64,000 nucleotides of DNA. Source: Blastomussa wellsi. Its lineage: Eukaryota > Cnidaria > Anthozoa > Scleractinia > Plerogyridae. The stretch spans positions 23,810,463 through 23,874,462 of the forward strand of contig OX393568.1 in NCBI GenBank assembly GCA_947652115.1, given 5' to 3'. Below are positions 11,357-24,500 of the stretch, one piece after another. The stretch's first letter is position 1, and every line of letters begins with the position of its first letter. The translations under genes and the position numbers were made by a program. The notes beneath the pieces were generated by a model. The model ran no database searches and was not told the DNA's origin. It saw nothing but the letters and a program-made list of their open reading frames with translations.

Positions 11357-12030
11357 GGCTGACCAGAAAGTGGGTAGTAATGGAAAAGGAATGACTAAAA
11401 AGTTTCATAAAAGGAACTTAGTAGCATTTGCTTACAGCATAGGTTATGCAACGTGCATGTCTTTTCGCTGCAGTCTCACAGGCTGTTGTATTGTGGTTGC
11501 CATGGTAATGGTAGGAGGGTAAACAGGTTCACTGTAAGACTGTAAGTTCCAATTTCTTACCCCACACCTCTGTTGCACAAGACCAAAAGAACTTGAAAAT
11601 TGAGTACTTTAATTTTAAAGAGAAAAGGAACTGTAAGGATTTGATATTTAGCTAAATTTGTCAAAATTAAATTAAAATTAATTTAAAATTAAAATGTTTA
11701 TTACTGCTTTACTTATGTGGATACTTTATATTTGGCAAAGAAGGACATACTGCAAATTGAAAATAAACATGTGTAACATATAAGCTAGCCAGTTGGTTAT
11801 GCATAGTCAAGGATCTGAAATATCAGAGCTGCCAAGAACAAATATAGATAGTGGTTGGATGTAGTATGTATTTGAACCAAGTACATACACACTTTAAAAT
11901 CTAGTGTGCCTCTCGTCCTAGGCGATAGCTACTTTGTTAATGCAAAACCCAAAAAAAGTTCAAATAAAAACAACTTATCTTGTTTCTTTCACCAGAGCTG
12001 TTTATTTTTTGACATCTCAGATTGGACCTT
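11357..12030. other. Gene-free spacer downstream of CDC123
   Basis: This is AT-rich sequence with a run of AATTAAAATT-like repeats near 11660-11690. I see no gene. Confidence 0.4.
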
Positions 12031-12172
12031 AATCACACGGCGGCCATATTGGCCATAGACAATAGATTTCGTACCCCGAGCCTCGAGTTGAAATGTTTGG
12101 AAACGAGTTTCCACGTGGCAAAACAAAAGTTTTCAATCCCACGTGACTCAACATGGCCGCCGTGTGATTAAA
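12031..12172. mobile_element. MITE with TTAATCACACGG terminal inverted repeats
   Basis: The left end TTAATCACACGGCGGCCAT is mirrored at the right end by ATGGCCGCCGTGTGATTAA. The TTAA at each outer edge may be the target duplication, as for piggyBac-type elements. There is no coding capacity. Confidence 0.75.
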
Positions 12173-12547
12173 GCTCATGAAGGACTATCTTAGCTTTGAT
12201 TTCTGCCAGTGGGCACTGGTTGCCAAACAGAGGCTGGTAATCGAGCCTAAGGCTATCTTTAAATTTCAGTTATGCTGTTGTTTTCATATGGGATTTTTGC
12301 CCAAAATTCAGTTGTAAAATTATATCCATTATTCCGTTCTCCATAAGTAATACAAAGAAAACAATGCCAGGTGTAAAAGTTGCAGAAGGTGTACAATGTG
12401 AGAATTTTGCTTTATCGCATGCGCCGTCATTTTCACCTTTGCAGTAGAATTTCCCACATTTTTGCTTTCGCTGTATTCAAAACCCTGACTTTCAACAAAC
12501 GAGTAGGACTGGAACCAACTGACGTCCTGACGTAAAACAACACGAGA

Positions 12548-15500
12548 ATGTGGCGATGGAAGGTTCGGTGTCTGTTCTCTTTCCCAAGTGACCGTAATCA
12601 TCTGATGCCTTTACTCAGGAGAGGATCAGTGATAAAAAGGAGTTTGAGTTATGTGATTCTTGGCGAGGGAAAAAACGTAAGCAAACAACAGAATCTTAAT
12701 TGGGACGATGTTCACTCGCTTGCAATTTGTAAACAATATCACGTGTTTTTTCCCAAAGTCTGAAGTATTACAAACAAAGCCCATTTCCCGATCAGCGATT
12801 GTTAAAACGTGTGAATTTCTGTTAAAATTATTTCTCATATGCTGTGTTGCTCGTATTGTTTGCATGTACAGTTTGCAAAAGTATGCTGCAAAAACAGTAT
12901 CAGAATTTGCAGCCAGATTGAACTCTCAATCACATTCAAAACTATAATGCAGGAGCTCAGTATCACGCATTTTTAGTATCATTCAGTATCATACATTTTT
13001 AATATTCTTCCTAAAGAAATGTGATGCGTGTAAGCCGGAATAATTTGGGTCTTAAGACAGGTATGTGGTGCTGGACCTCAGGTGTGCCAACTTTGTTTTC
13101 TAGAAAGGTTTGCCAGTTAAAGCCTGGGTGAAAGGTGTTCCTGTTGAAAAAGATGCAGCAGACCAACTTCTTTCATTGGCAAAGTTGCCAATCATCCACT
13201 CGCATGTGGCAGCAATGCCTGATATGCACCTTGGGAAGGGAGCATGTGTAGGATGTGTGGTTGCTACTGTTGATGCGATTATCCCAGCAGCAGTTGGGGT
13301 GGTGAGTAATAATTCTGATTAATGATAGCTTCAATGTAGAACACAAGCTCTGGGTTTCTGTCTGTGATAAGGAGGCTCTGGGATTGCCTGACTGTGACGT
13401 GGAGGTTGATGAAGTGCTGACAAACAACAAGATTTGTGTTGAATTTTCCAGCATTGAGGTGCATACAGAGGACATGCATTTCGCCTCATAACCTGGCCTC
13501 TACAGGGGTAAAGTCAGCACCTCAAGCCAACCATCAAAGTAAAGTTATAAACCAAGAGTAAACAACTATATTTTTGTTTTATTAGCATAACCCTAGAAGT
13601 GACTGATCTTTGAAACATAGAATATCAACCAAAAAATTATTGAGGACTTTGCTTATACTATCTATACTCGACTCTCCATCAGTAATGCATGATATGCTAT
13701 TCATGCATTCAATCAAGGTCTTCTTTAAGGCCTGCAAAGCCAATCAGTTTCGAGTTGCTAAATGTTGCTCCCTAGGTGATGCTGATTTAGATAACAACAA
13801 GCAAGTAACTTTTTTAGCAAAATGGAGAATTGATGGGAAGATAATTTTTAAATTAATTTATTTAACATACTTTATTAATAAATTGTTTTTTGCAGCTTGC
13901 ATAACACTCATGGTGCACATGAGTCATGTAAAGGATCCAGCTTATCAGCCTGTCAAATTTGTAATACTGACATATAAAAATTGTTTGCCAATCAATATTG
14001 AAAATTATCTAGATTTTGAACTTGGTAATGATAGGAGTAATTAAGTATTTTATTCGCTGTTTTACTAAAGGACATTGGATGTGGAATGATGGCAGTGAGG
14101 ACAACAATGTCATCAAAACAGCTGCCAGATTCACTGATAAACCTTCGGAAGGCTATTGAACAGGCTGTACCACACGGTCGAACCAATCAGGTACATTGTT
14201 TGGAAAAAATTATGTTATGTTATTCAAATTATTTTACGGTGTAGCAGCTAAGAAACAAAACAAATTATTAAATTGTCTAATGTTGTAACTCCTTATTTAA
14301 ATACTCAGATGAATCAACTGTTTGGTGTATCTGTTCAAGATTTTTGAAAGCCGTAAAGTTAAATGCCTAAATGACATCTTCCCCTTCCTTTTTCTTTCCC
14401 CACACTTTCAGATACCTCAATCAAAAAAGGCAAAGGCAAATATTTCACTTCAAAGAGCAGGCAGTGGTTGCCCAATTCTCCTGAGTCAGAGGCTCATGTG
14501 TGAAGCTTTCAAGGTGTGCAATGACCACACCACAACACCAGAACTCAGTGCCCTACTCTCAAAATTACGATTGGTGTGTGGGTTCTTAACATACCTACAG
14601 GCCTGCTGAATGGAGCAGTGATACTGGCGATGGGGCCTACAGACTAGGACATCTAACTGTTTGCAGATGTCATTGCAAAGGAAGCACGTTCTCCTCAGTT
14701 ATTTTAAACCCCTGAGTGTTGGTCCAGTCTGAGGTTTGAACTCAAGACCTCCCACACTGTAGACCAACATGCTCTACCCATTGAGGTAACCAGTCGCCCC
14801 TTTGGGTAGACTCTCCCATTTTGGCCACTTCAGGGAGTACCCTTCCCCACCCTGGGGTGAGGTACTGCCAGTAAGGAGATTAACCCTTTGAGCACGCATA
14901 AAACTGAATGAGGGAGCAAGTGCTAATACACCCTGGTGAATAGAAACAGGGAACAGGAATGCAGGACAACAGGGGGCAGAGTAGATAATTATTGGAATCT
15001 ACTGAAGATGTTCAAATTCAAAGTAGCCTAGGAGTACAGTGTACTAGAGGCATTCAATAAACAAGCACTGAAGAACATCTGAAAGTCATGTCATGTCTCA
15101 TAGACAACTAAGAGATTTAGTCTTGGTTTATGTTTATCTTACCAAATTCTGAAATTGTGCATGTGTTAGTTATCAGTAATGGGTTATTTTTATTTTGATC
15201 CCAGGGAGGAAAAGGTGATCTTGGAGCTTGGAAAGCAAGTGGCATTCCAGATGCTGTAGTGAAGGAGTGGAATAAACTAAAGAAAGAGTATGAATACATC
15301 TGCAACCGACAACCAATGGCCAAGGCACAGAACAATGCCAATCATCTTGGCACTCTTGGCACAGGAAATCACTTCATTGAGGTAATTTGTTGTTTGGGTA
15401 TACTGTTTCCTAAGTTTATTCTAGAAAATAGAAACATAATATTTTCCATGTTAAATAAATGTATCCTATAATTTGCATTGCACCAAGAATGTGTTGTGGA

Positions 15501-18500
15501 GAACTGAAACTTGAGCCCCCTTTTTTTTTCTACTTGGAGCCCATTGCTCCAGAACATGCCACCCTACAATGTTTGCCACAGCGCCTAGAGCCTCATTTTT
15601 GGAGAACCAGGAGGACTGGCTGTTTTGGGCTTGGATCCCTGGAGCCAGCAGCAGCCTAAACCACTTTGGGACCCTGATCACAGTAAACACAACAGTAATA
15701 GACTGATTTTGAGTCAGGAAAGTCTGTCCATGGCTGCTACTCTATGGGTAATTGGCTCTACAATATGCGACATACAGGTTCTAGCCAAACTATGGAAATG
15801 TGTAGTGTGACCTTTGCTTTCAGATTTTTTTGTTCTAAAAATTTCCTGTCTGCAGTGCTGAAAGCTTGCATTTTGATGTTCCACTCTTAATCTTTGCTAT
15901 TAATTTTATCTTAACTGACCAATGCATAATTCTCTTTCAGATGTGTCTTGACGAAGAGGACAGGGTGTGGTTCATGCTCCATTCAGGGTCACGTGGCCCA
16001 GGGAACAGAATCGGGTCCGTGTACATTGAACTTGCCAAGAATGACATGCTAAAACTGGACAAACAAGTGAAGGTATATAAGGCACAGAAACAAAACTCAT
16101 ATGTTACTGTTTTATTGTGGGAAGTAAAAATGCAGATCGAGGAAATTTGTGGGTAGAGACCCGAAAACTGAATTATCATCGAAGGGTTAAATGAGCACAC
16201 ACATAATCTTGGGTGGTTCTGGGCCACAAAAAATTTCCCTTTTTCTGACTTTGCATACCAGGCTCCAACTTGTCGCCGGGTATGCAAAGTCAGAAAAAGG
16301 GAAATTTTTTGTGGCCCAGAGACCACCCAAGATTATGTGTGTGGAATGAACATGGCAAAACGAACTGCGCATAAGAGGAGGCTGCATGCCTTCAAAAGGA
16401 AAACGGGGAACACAGCGCGGCCACAAAATCTTGGAGGCAACTTTCAAGGAAACATTGAAGCATTGGTGGGCACAATTTTTAATTGAATGCAAATTTACAA
16501 TAAATATATCATGGTTGTGCTCACAATAACCGCGACAAAGAACCCGATCACTGTGTTTTTTGAAAAAACAATTCCAGAAGCGAAAAGTGTTTCATTGCTG
16601 TCATGCACGCTTCCAAATTCGTGGTATAATTTGAAAAATAAAGGGGAAATATTTTTGAAAAACGATATCAACAAAATACTTTTTAAAATTGAATTACCCC
16701 CAGGGCACTATTCAGCAAAAAATCTGAAGAAAAAAATAGATGAAAAGGTTGAAAAAACAATTATAAGAATTCCGATTGAATTAAATTCACCTTTCGGACA
16801 AATGGAAATAAATAAAGAAAAAATTCAAATTCTTGAATTCAATGAACATCTGACCAATTTACTAGGGCTTCCAAAGTCAAGTTTTGATTTTCCAAATATT
16901 ATTGTCAAGAAGTTTGCTTCTCCAGACAAATATTTTGTTTACTGTGATTTGGTTGACTCTGAAAGCAACCTGGAAAATGGGAAACGGTCAAAGTTGATTT
17001 CAATTTTTGATATAAAGGGGGGTCCTTTTGAAAACATTTATTATAAAAATGATGCTATTTTCAGACAACGTGAAGCAAGCACTGGACAACATGTAAACAG
17101 TGTCACGCTTGAGGTTAAAGATGAAAATGGAAAATTGTTCGATTTCCGCGGGGAAAAAATAAATTTTGTTTTGCGGATCGATTAGTCACCGATTGTGACA
17201 AGTTTTTTTTTCTGGGGTTCACCCAGCTTCCGCTTCACGCATCGCCTCAACAACTTGTTTAGTTATCTGTCTGACATCTTTCTGCCAAACAGGTGTGGAA
17301 AATTCTTTCAGAATGACGAAAATCATGTGAAAAAGCGTGATCATTTTTGTATATAAAGTCAACATCTAATTGAGTTTTTCAAAAATCAGAGAGAATTTTT
17401 TGTTTTTACCTTCAAAGTTCAGTTCAAATTTGCGCTGGACCCCGCCAGTTTTTTTCGAAACTCTTCTCGAAGCTCTTTTTTTATCTTTTCAATATCCGGC
17501 TGGGGTGACTCGGACGGTTTTTTGACGAACTTTGAGCGCAAAGTCTCTTTAAGTTGCCGATATTTTTGAATTTCACTTGAAATTTTTTGGAATTCCGAGT
17601 CTGAAACACTGTTGTCATTCAGAGCTTTTGACACATAACTGTTTATCGTGTCATGTTTTGCAAGGGCAAGAGCATGAATTTTAGTATGTTTGTCGGCTTT
17701 TCTTTCAAGCTTTTTGTTCAAGACAGCCAGACCTGTGGAAGCAAAACCTGTAAGGCCCGCAATTGCCGCAATTGGAGCACCAATCACAATGCCGACCCCA
17801 GTGAGAGAAGTTGCAAAGGCTGTGGAAGACAGGCCGGCTGACAAAACCCCGAGACATGCTGCGGAATAGTGAATCACTTTCCGAGCTTTTTTGTATTTTT
17901 TCAAAACAAGCCTGTAATGTTCGGCCTGATCGGAAATTTCTTTTTCAATTTTGCTTATAGCAGTAAGCCGGAAATTCTCGGCATTTGTTGTTTCTGCAGA
18001 GAGGTTTGGATATAATCTGCTTTGTGTTTCAACATCATCCGGAGGAGCGCTCGCCAAAACAGGTGATGAATACATTTTGTATTGAACACAAAAATAATGG
18101 AAAACGATTTTATTTTGTTCCGTGCAACTTTTCAATTGAAAAATAACAGGGAAAAAAGAAAATGAACATCTGGAAAACCGCAAACAAACAAGCTTCTGTT
18201 GCGTATGACTATCTCGAAAAACTTGAGCAGGCTGGCAGCTCCACAAATGCAAAGCTTGCGCAAGCCAAGGCGTGGGCGACTTTTTCTGCACGTTTCCCGA
18301 GGGCTGACAAAAGCAAATTTGAAGCCCAGGTATTTTTTGCACCAGACCACACAGCAACAGCCGAAATATTTTTCAAAGAGGGACCCGACAGTCTACAAAG
18401 CGTATTCGGATCAGATCGCAAATATTGGAGCGCAGAAATGAAAAGAGCTCTGGGTTTGGTTGAAGTTGGCGGTTTTCCTTTCCAACTGACGCCACGCCCA

Positions 18501-21500
18501 GAAAAAAGTTCACTGGCGGTTCCAGCAGTTCCATTCGAAGAAGCTGCACCGAGTTTGAAACAAATATTCAACAAAGCAATCAAAATTTATGTCACCCCTG
18601 ACCAGTATTTTACAACAAAGTTTAGAGAGATATTAACCAAGGAACAACTGAAATTCGAAACGTCAAAGCCCGCGAAAAAATGGCTGGCGAGGCCAGATAT
18701 GTCTTTCTGGGAACAGCAGCTGAACTTTGCAGTGTGGTGCGCGACAACAGGCTGCGGAATATCTCGAGAAGTATTTGACAAAGACAGCACTCTGAAGCTG
18801 CCGCCACAGGTACGAGCGTTTTACATCTTTCACGTGTACTTTACGGTTCGACGCATCCTATTTCAGCTCGGAGGTATCCAAAGCTTTAGCGCATTGCCGG
18901 GTGATCCAACATGGAGCCAGTTTAACAACAAATATGACGAAGCTTCTTATAAAAGATTATGTGAAGATTTCAACGTTCCTCCATCAACAGATTTTCGGTT
19001 TACAATAGGCCCGAACCACGGGCTAGGAAAAGTTTATATTTATTGCCACGATCCTTTCCCCCTGAACGTACCCTATCCATCAGCAAAAGCAAAATTTGAT
19101 GATGAAGATCCAAGGGCGTCAGAAAAGGGAATATCAGTTTGTTTCATAAGAAATGATGCAGCTGAAGAGCAATTCAACTGGTTCGCACCAAAAACCACAA
19201 CAGGTTTGACAAAGGAGGGTCTGGCAAGAATTAACGCATCGATAGAGGCTTTTGTTTACTGCATTTTGGGCGCGCAGGTTAACGTGAGGTCCAGCATTCT
19301 GGGAATCGGAGGAAGGGCGCAGGAGGCGCAAAATGAGTTTTTGGTTCTGATTGAAGACGCGGTGAGGCAGCCCGACCTGGCAAAAAGCGTGCAGCGTTAT
19401 CAGCTGGCTGTGGACGAGGCAAAAGTCAGACTCAATCTGGCTGTGTGCCCGGGTGCATGGCTGATGCCAGGTAACATGTTGATAAACACAGAAAGCGTTG
19501 TGGGCTACAACAACCAGCTCAAACAAGCGGGGCCGGGCATTAAACTGGGAATTAACAACGAAGTTAACACAAGCACAAAAAAAGCGGGCCTTCGGCACAT
19601 GGATGGCGGGAAATCAAAAATTAATCCACCAAACAGCCACCCTTCAAACCCAATTCACAAAGCAGCCACAGCTGAAAGCAAAAAAGAGCCAAAGCCTGCT
19701 GTCAAAACTCCAGCAACAAAAGAGCCAACACAAACTGTGCAGACAGAAGAGCCAGTGCCCACGGCCGGCTCAGGCAGTGAGTCTCATGATGTAAACAAAA
19801 TAATTGTGGTAGTCGGCGCGGTGGCATTTGCTGGTTTGGTATTATGGAAATTCCGTTAACGCTGCTTTTTGACATAGCTCTCAACCAAAAAGGCCACAAC
19901 AGCCAAAATTAACAGCCATGTGTGTTCTGCAAGAAAACCAATTGCCTGGCCAGCAGCTTTGAAAAGAAAAGAAACAATCGAGCCAATTAGTCCACGAAGG
20001 AGGGAGGCTGTTTTTTTCCCGATCTCTTTTAACCCGTTACCCAAAGCTTTTCCAATTGATTTCAAAGCGTTGGTAATGGTGTTAATAACAACACCAATCG
20101 TTATACCAGCAGCAGTAATAATTGTAAATAGTGTCACGCCGTTTTTCTTGAAAAACTCTTTTAAACGCTCACGAAGCGGCAAGGCTCTTTCTCTTTCCTC
20201 AACCTGTGGTGCCAACCTGGCAAGCTCATTTTCTGCTTCTGCAACTCTCTCCCTAGCAGCATCTTTGTCAGAAGGCGAAGTTTCCTCATCATCGATAACC
20301 ACTGTGTCTTCTTCAATTTGGCGTTTAAGTTCTGCTTGTCGTTTACCCAATTCATCAAGAGTTTTTGTTGAGTTGAGTCTTTCTTCAAGAGTGTTTCTTT
20401 CTTTTTCTTTAGCAGCGAGGGAACCTCTAAGTTTGTCAACCTCTGCCTTCTTCTTTTCAATGTTTTTTGCTTGTTTTTCAAGAGCGACCACCTCTTTTTT
20501 CTCATTTTCAAAATCTCTTTGTAAGTTTTTTTTCATTTGCTGCAGTCGACGCAGTTCCGATTCATTTTCAACGTTTGACCCAAGTTGATCAATCTTGGCT
20601 TGAGTTCGATCAATTCTGGTTCTCAAATCTTGCACTTCTTTGGCTGCTTTTTCTTTCTCGGCGTTAATTTTCTCCGCCTGTTGTAGTTGTTTTTCAGCTT
20701 CTTTCAATCTCTGTCTTTCTTCATTTATACTTTCAGTATCTTCAGCGATAATTTCTTCTGCCTTCGGCCCAAGTCCTCTTAGGATTTCTTTTGTAAGTTC
20801 TGGATTTAGCCTTTCTATTCCTGTTTTCTGTTCTTTGGTGAAGAGTCTATATTGTTTTTTGCCGAATCCAGCACTTTTTACTTGTAATTTGCCCTTTGGG
20901 GTATAAGAGACATCAAGATCTGTGGATGAGATTTTTGGAAATAATTTTTCAATAGCATTCCACGCTCTGTCTTTCATTGCTTGAGCACTGCTGCCCATTA
21001 AAGGAGTTTCTTCTGTGTAAGAAGTTTCAGCCTGCCCGCTCTGTTCGTGTAGCATCGTTTGCATTTCATGTTGTTCACCACCATGGTATGGTGTTGATGC
21101 GGAATCGGGTTGGAAAGGCTGTGTTGTATTTACCTCTTCTTCATCGTCAGAATCTTGTTGTTTGTCTTTTTCGTCAAGTTGTTCGTCAAGATCAGGGTCC
21201 TCGTGTCCAAACATTCCACCTTCAGCCATCGCGAAATTATATTTTGAAATTATTTTTATTTAAATATAAAAGCCCGGCTGTGTATAAACATGTCTGTGCA
21301 AGAAAATCTTCTTCCAACGCACACAAGAAAAATTCTCGGCGCGATGAAAGCCGAGCGCACGGTCAAGCGCATCACTTTTAATCCCAGCGAAGCCAACCCC
21401 GGCGAGATGTTAAACGTTTACGTGCCCAAGCTGAATGAGAACGAGGTCCTCGTGCCAGGCTCGATCTCACTTCTCTTTGACATCGACCTGGCTGGAGGGC

Positions 21501-24500
21501 ACGCCAACAACTTCCTCGTACAAAACGTCACCCGTGCTCTGGTCGACAAGATGGTTGTGAAGTACGCCGGCACCACACTTCAGGACACGGTGGGGTATGA
21601 CATTTTCAAGATCTGGGAGGACCTTTTCCTCTCGCAGGAGGAGCGGGACAACATGCTGCTCGAGGGTATTCAGACTGAGGACCTCTGCAAGATCCGCTCA
21701 AATGCGGGAGACAAGAAAACCTCAGGCGTCGCCGCTGAAACGGCGCTTAACAATGTTTTCGGAACAAAATACCGAATCCAACTGGACCACCAGATCCTGA
21801 CCAACCACGGCGTTTTCTACCCCAAAGCTCTTTACCACGACCTCATGTTTGAGCTTACCCTTGCGCCGGCCTCACAGGTTGTAAAAGGCTCTGACGAAAC
21901 AAAACTGAAATACAAGCTGGCAAACATCCAGCTCGAGTACGAAATGATGAGGAGCAAGACCTTGGCGGAAGACGCGCGCAGTGTTTACTCCTCGGGGAGG
22001 GAATTCCTTTACGATCATGTTGAGCGGCCATTTGTGCACACCTTCTCAAAAGGCACTGACACAAGGATAAACCTCAGAGTAAACTCGCAGAGAAGGTCCC
22101 TGAAAGGTCTTCTTCTCCTTTTCGTTGAGCCTTATTTAGCCGGCACCAGGGATTCAGAAAAGTACTTCAACCCAGACCTGACAAAAGTCACCGTTACGGT
22201 GAACGGCAAGCCCAACATGATTTACAATAACGGCATCGAAGGAAAGGATATCTGGGGTGAAGTTTACCGCTTCTTTGGTAAGTCAAAAAACAAAACACCG
22301 AACATGAATCTGAAAAAGTTTTACACCGAAAACAAGTTCGGGCTTCTGATAGATCTTCGCTCAATGGAAAGTCAACAAATGCACGGAAGCGGCACGCGGC
22401 TTGTAAACACACAAGATGGAGTCCAGCTTGAACTCGAGCGGAATGCCAAAAACTCAGGCAAAGTGAACTGCCACGTCTTTGTTATAAGTGACTCGCAGAT
22501 GAATATAATTGGGCAGCAATTAAATAATGTGGAGTTATAGAAAATGGATCCTGACAACATACCGTTCAACGCTCTCGTCGTGGGGCCGACGAATTCAGGC
22601 AAAACAAAGTTTGTGGTGCATCAGCTCCGCGGCCCTTTCCGCGGCAAGTTTGACTACATTGCGCTCATCTGCCCGACATTCAAACACAACATGACTTTTC
22701 ATCGTTTCGCTGAGAAAGACCCGCGTTTTTATGTCGTGGTTTGCGCGCAGCATGAAGTTGAAAAATTTTTGAAGTATGTTTACTTTTTTTTGGAGGGCAC
22801 CAACGCGCTCATTATCCTCGATGACTGCGCGGCCTCGAAAGATGTGAAAAAGCGCACAGGCGAGCTGGTCGAACTCGCATTCAGCGGCCGCCACGCAGGG
22901 ATCAGCACGTGGGTGATAACCCAAAAGATGACCAGCATCACGGCCTCTTTCCGCGAAAACGCTGCGGCGCTTGTGCTTTTTTACACGCCCTCGTGGAAGA
23001 CATTGAAAGCGGTTTTTGATGAATTCGCCGGCGAACTTTCTCAAGATGAATTCAAAGACCTCATTTCAAAATTGAAAAAAACACAGTTCTCTTGCCTGGT
23101 GTTCGCACTTCAGTACCCGTTCGGAATAAAATTCCACACACCTCAATTAAAAATTGAAAATGAATAAAAATTCACAAATTATACAGAAAATGGCGGACCT
23201 ATCAACACTCGGAATAAATGACTTGGACTTGTCGGGCTTGGACTTGCTTGAAGCTGAGGCAGCGAGCGCGCCCGCCGGCATTGTCCCCGCTGTTGTTTCA
23301 ACGCAGCCTGATATCCCCGCTCTTCGTGAGAAGCTGGCCGTGCTTGTGTCGACAGGAAAATCAAAAGAAGCCATCGGGGAGCGGCTTTCATACGAACAAG
23401 TGAAACGCCTCTCTGACAAAGATGTCGAGAAATACACCAAACGCTACCAGGCTTATGTGGGGGCAAAAACAACGGACAGCTTGATCGACAGCATCATTTT
23501 TCTTGCAACCAAAGCGGTCGGAATGGCAGTCGACATCGACGACATCAATGCTCTGCAAAAAGATCTGAGAAACGACTGGATCATCAGCAATGAGCTCTCC
23601 AACCTGGCAGGCAGCGCCGCTTTGTATTGCGGCCGTTTTCTCGCTGTGGCCAATGCATTGTTGATCACTACAAAACACATTGATTCAAGCGGAGGCCCAT
23701 CCGGAGATCCAAAAGTTTGGGACGGACAGCCTGTGCACATTGCCCATGAGGTTGACACACCAACTAATGAATAATTACACAGAAGTTGCTGAGCATTACA
23801 CAGAAGTTGCAAAGTAATATTCAGAATTGAATATAAATTTTGTTTTTATATGCAATGGCTGAAGAACAACCAAACCCAGTTGGGCAAGCACCACCACAGA
23901 CGCCGGCACCAAACCCTGTACCGCAGACGAGCCAAGTAACTTCACAAACGCCGGCAACAAAGCCCAAAAATCCCAAGCGAGTGGCTGCTGGCAAAGATAT
24001 TGCAAGAAGAACTAAACAGGCCCGCGAAGCGCACAAACAAGCTTATGAAGAGAAAATGGCAAAAGAATCTGCACCTGCAAAGGGGGTGGAAACCACAACA
24101 GAGCCCGCACCAAAGCCTGCTGCAGAAAACGGTCTCACCACAGGCCAATTGATAGCAATCGCCGGAATTGGCGTCACGCTTCTCACTACTTATGTCAAGC
24201 GTGAAGACATTAAAGCCTTTTTCAAAAAGAACCAGGCAACTGCTGTAGAGCAAGCCCCACACCCTGCCCACGTGGATGCGGAACCTTCACCACAGACTCC
24301 GAAACCGAAGCCGAAAAAACGTGGAATTCGGTATATGGATGATTAATTTTCATTTGAAAGTATGTTTCGTCATTTATACCACAAGATGTCACTTATCGAA
24401 CTCAATGAAAAGTTAAATTCTTTGGGACTTGAAAATTTTGATCAAAATGACATTAAAAAATATTATGAATTGGTCTCGAATATGTTAAAATTTTGCAAAA

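Noticed and set aside
14410..14609. Possible extra RtcB exon after TTTCAG
   Set aside because: The translation does not match RtcB and the flanking exons already join in phase with continuous family sequence.
19920..20906. Ser/Phe-rich plus-strand ORFs
   Set aside because: They are antisense shadows of the coiled-coil gene at 19856-21229.
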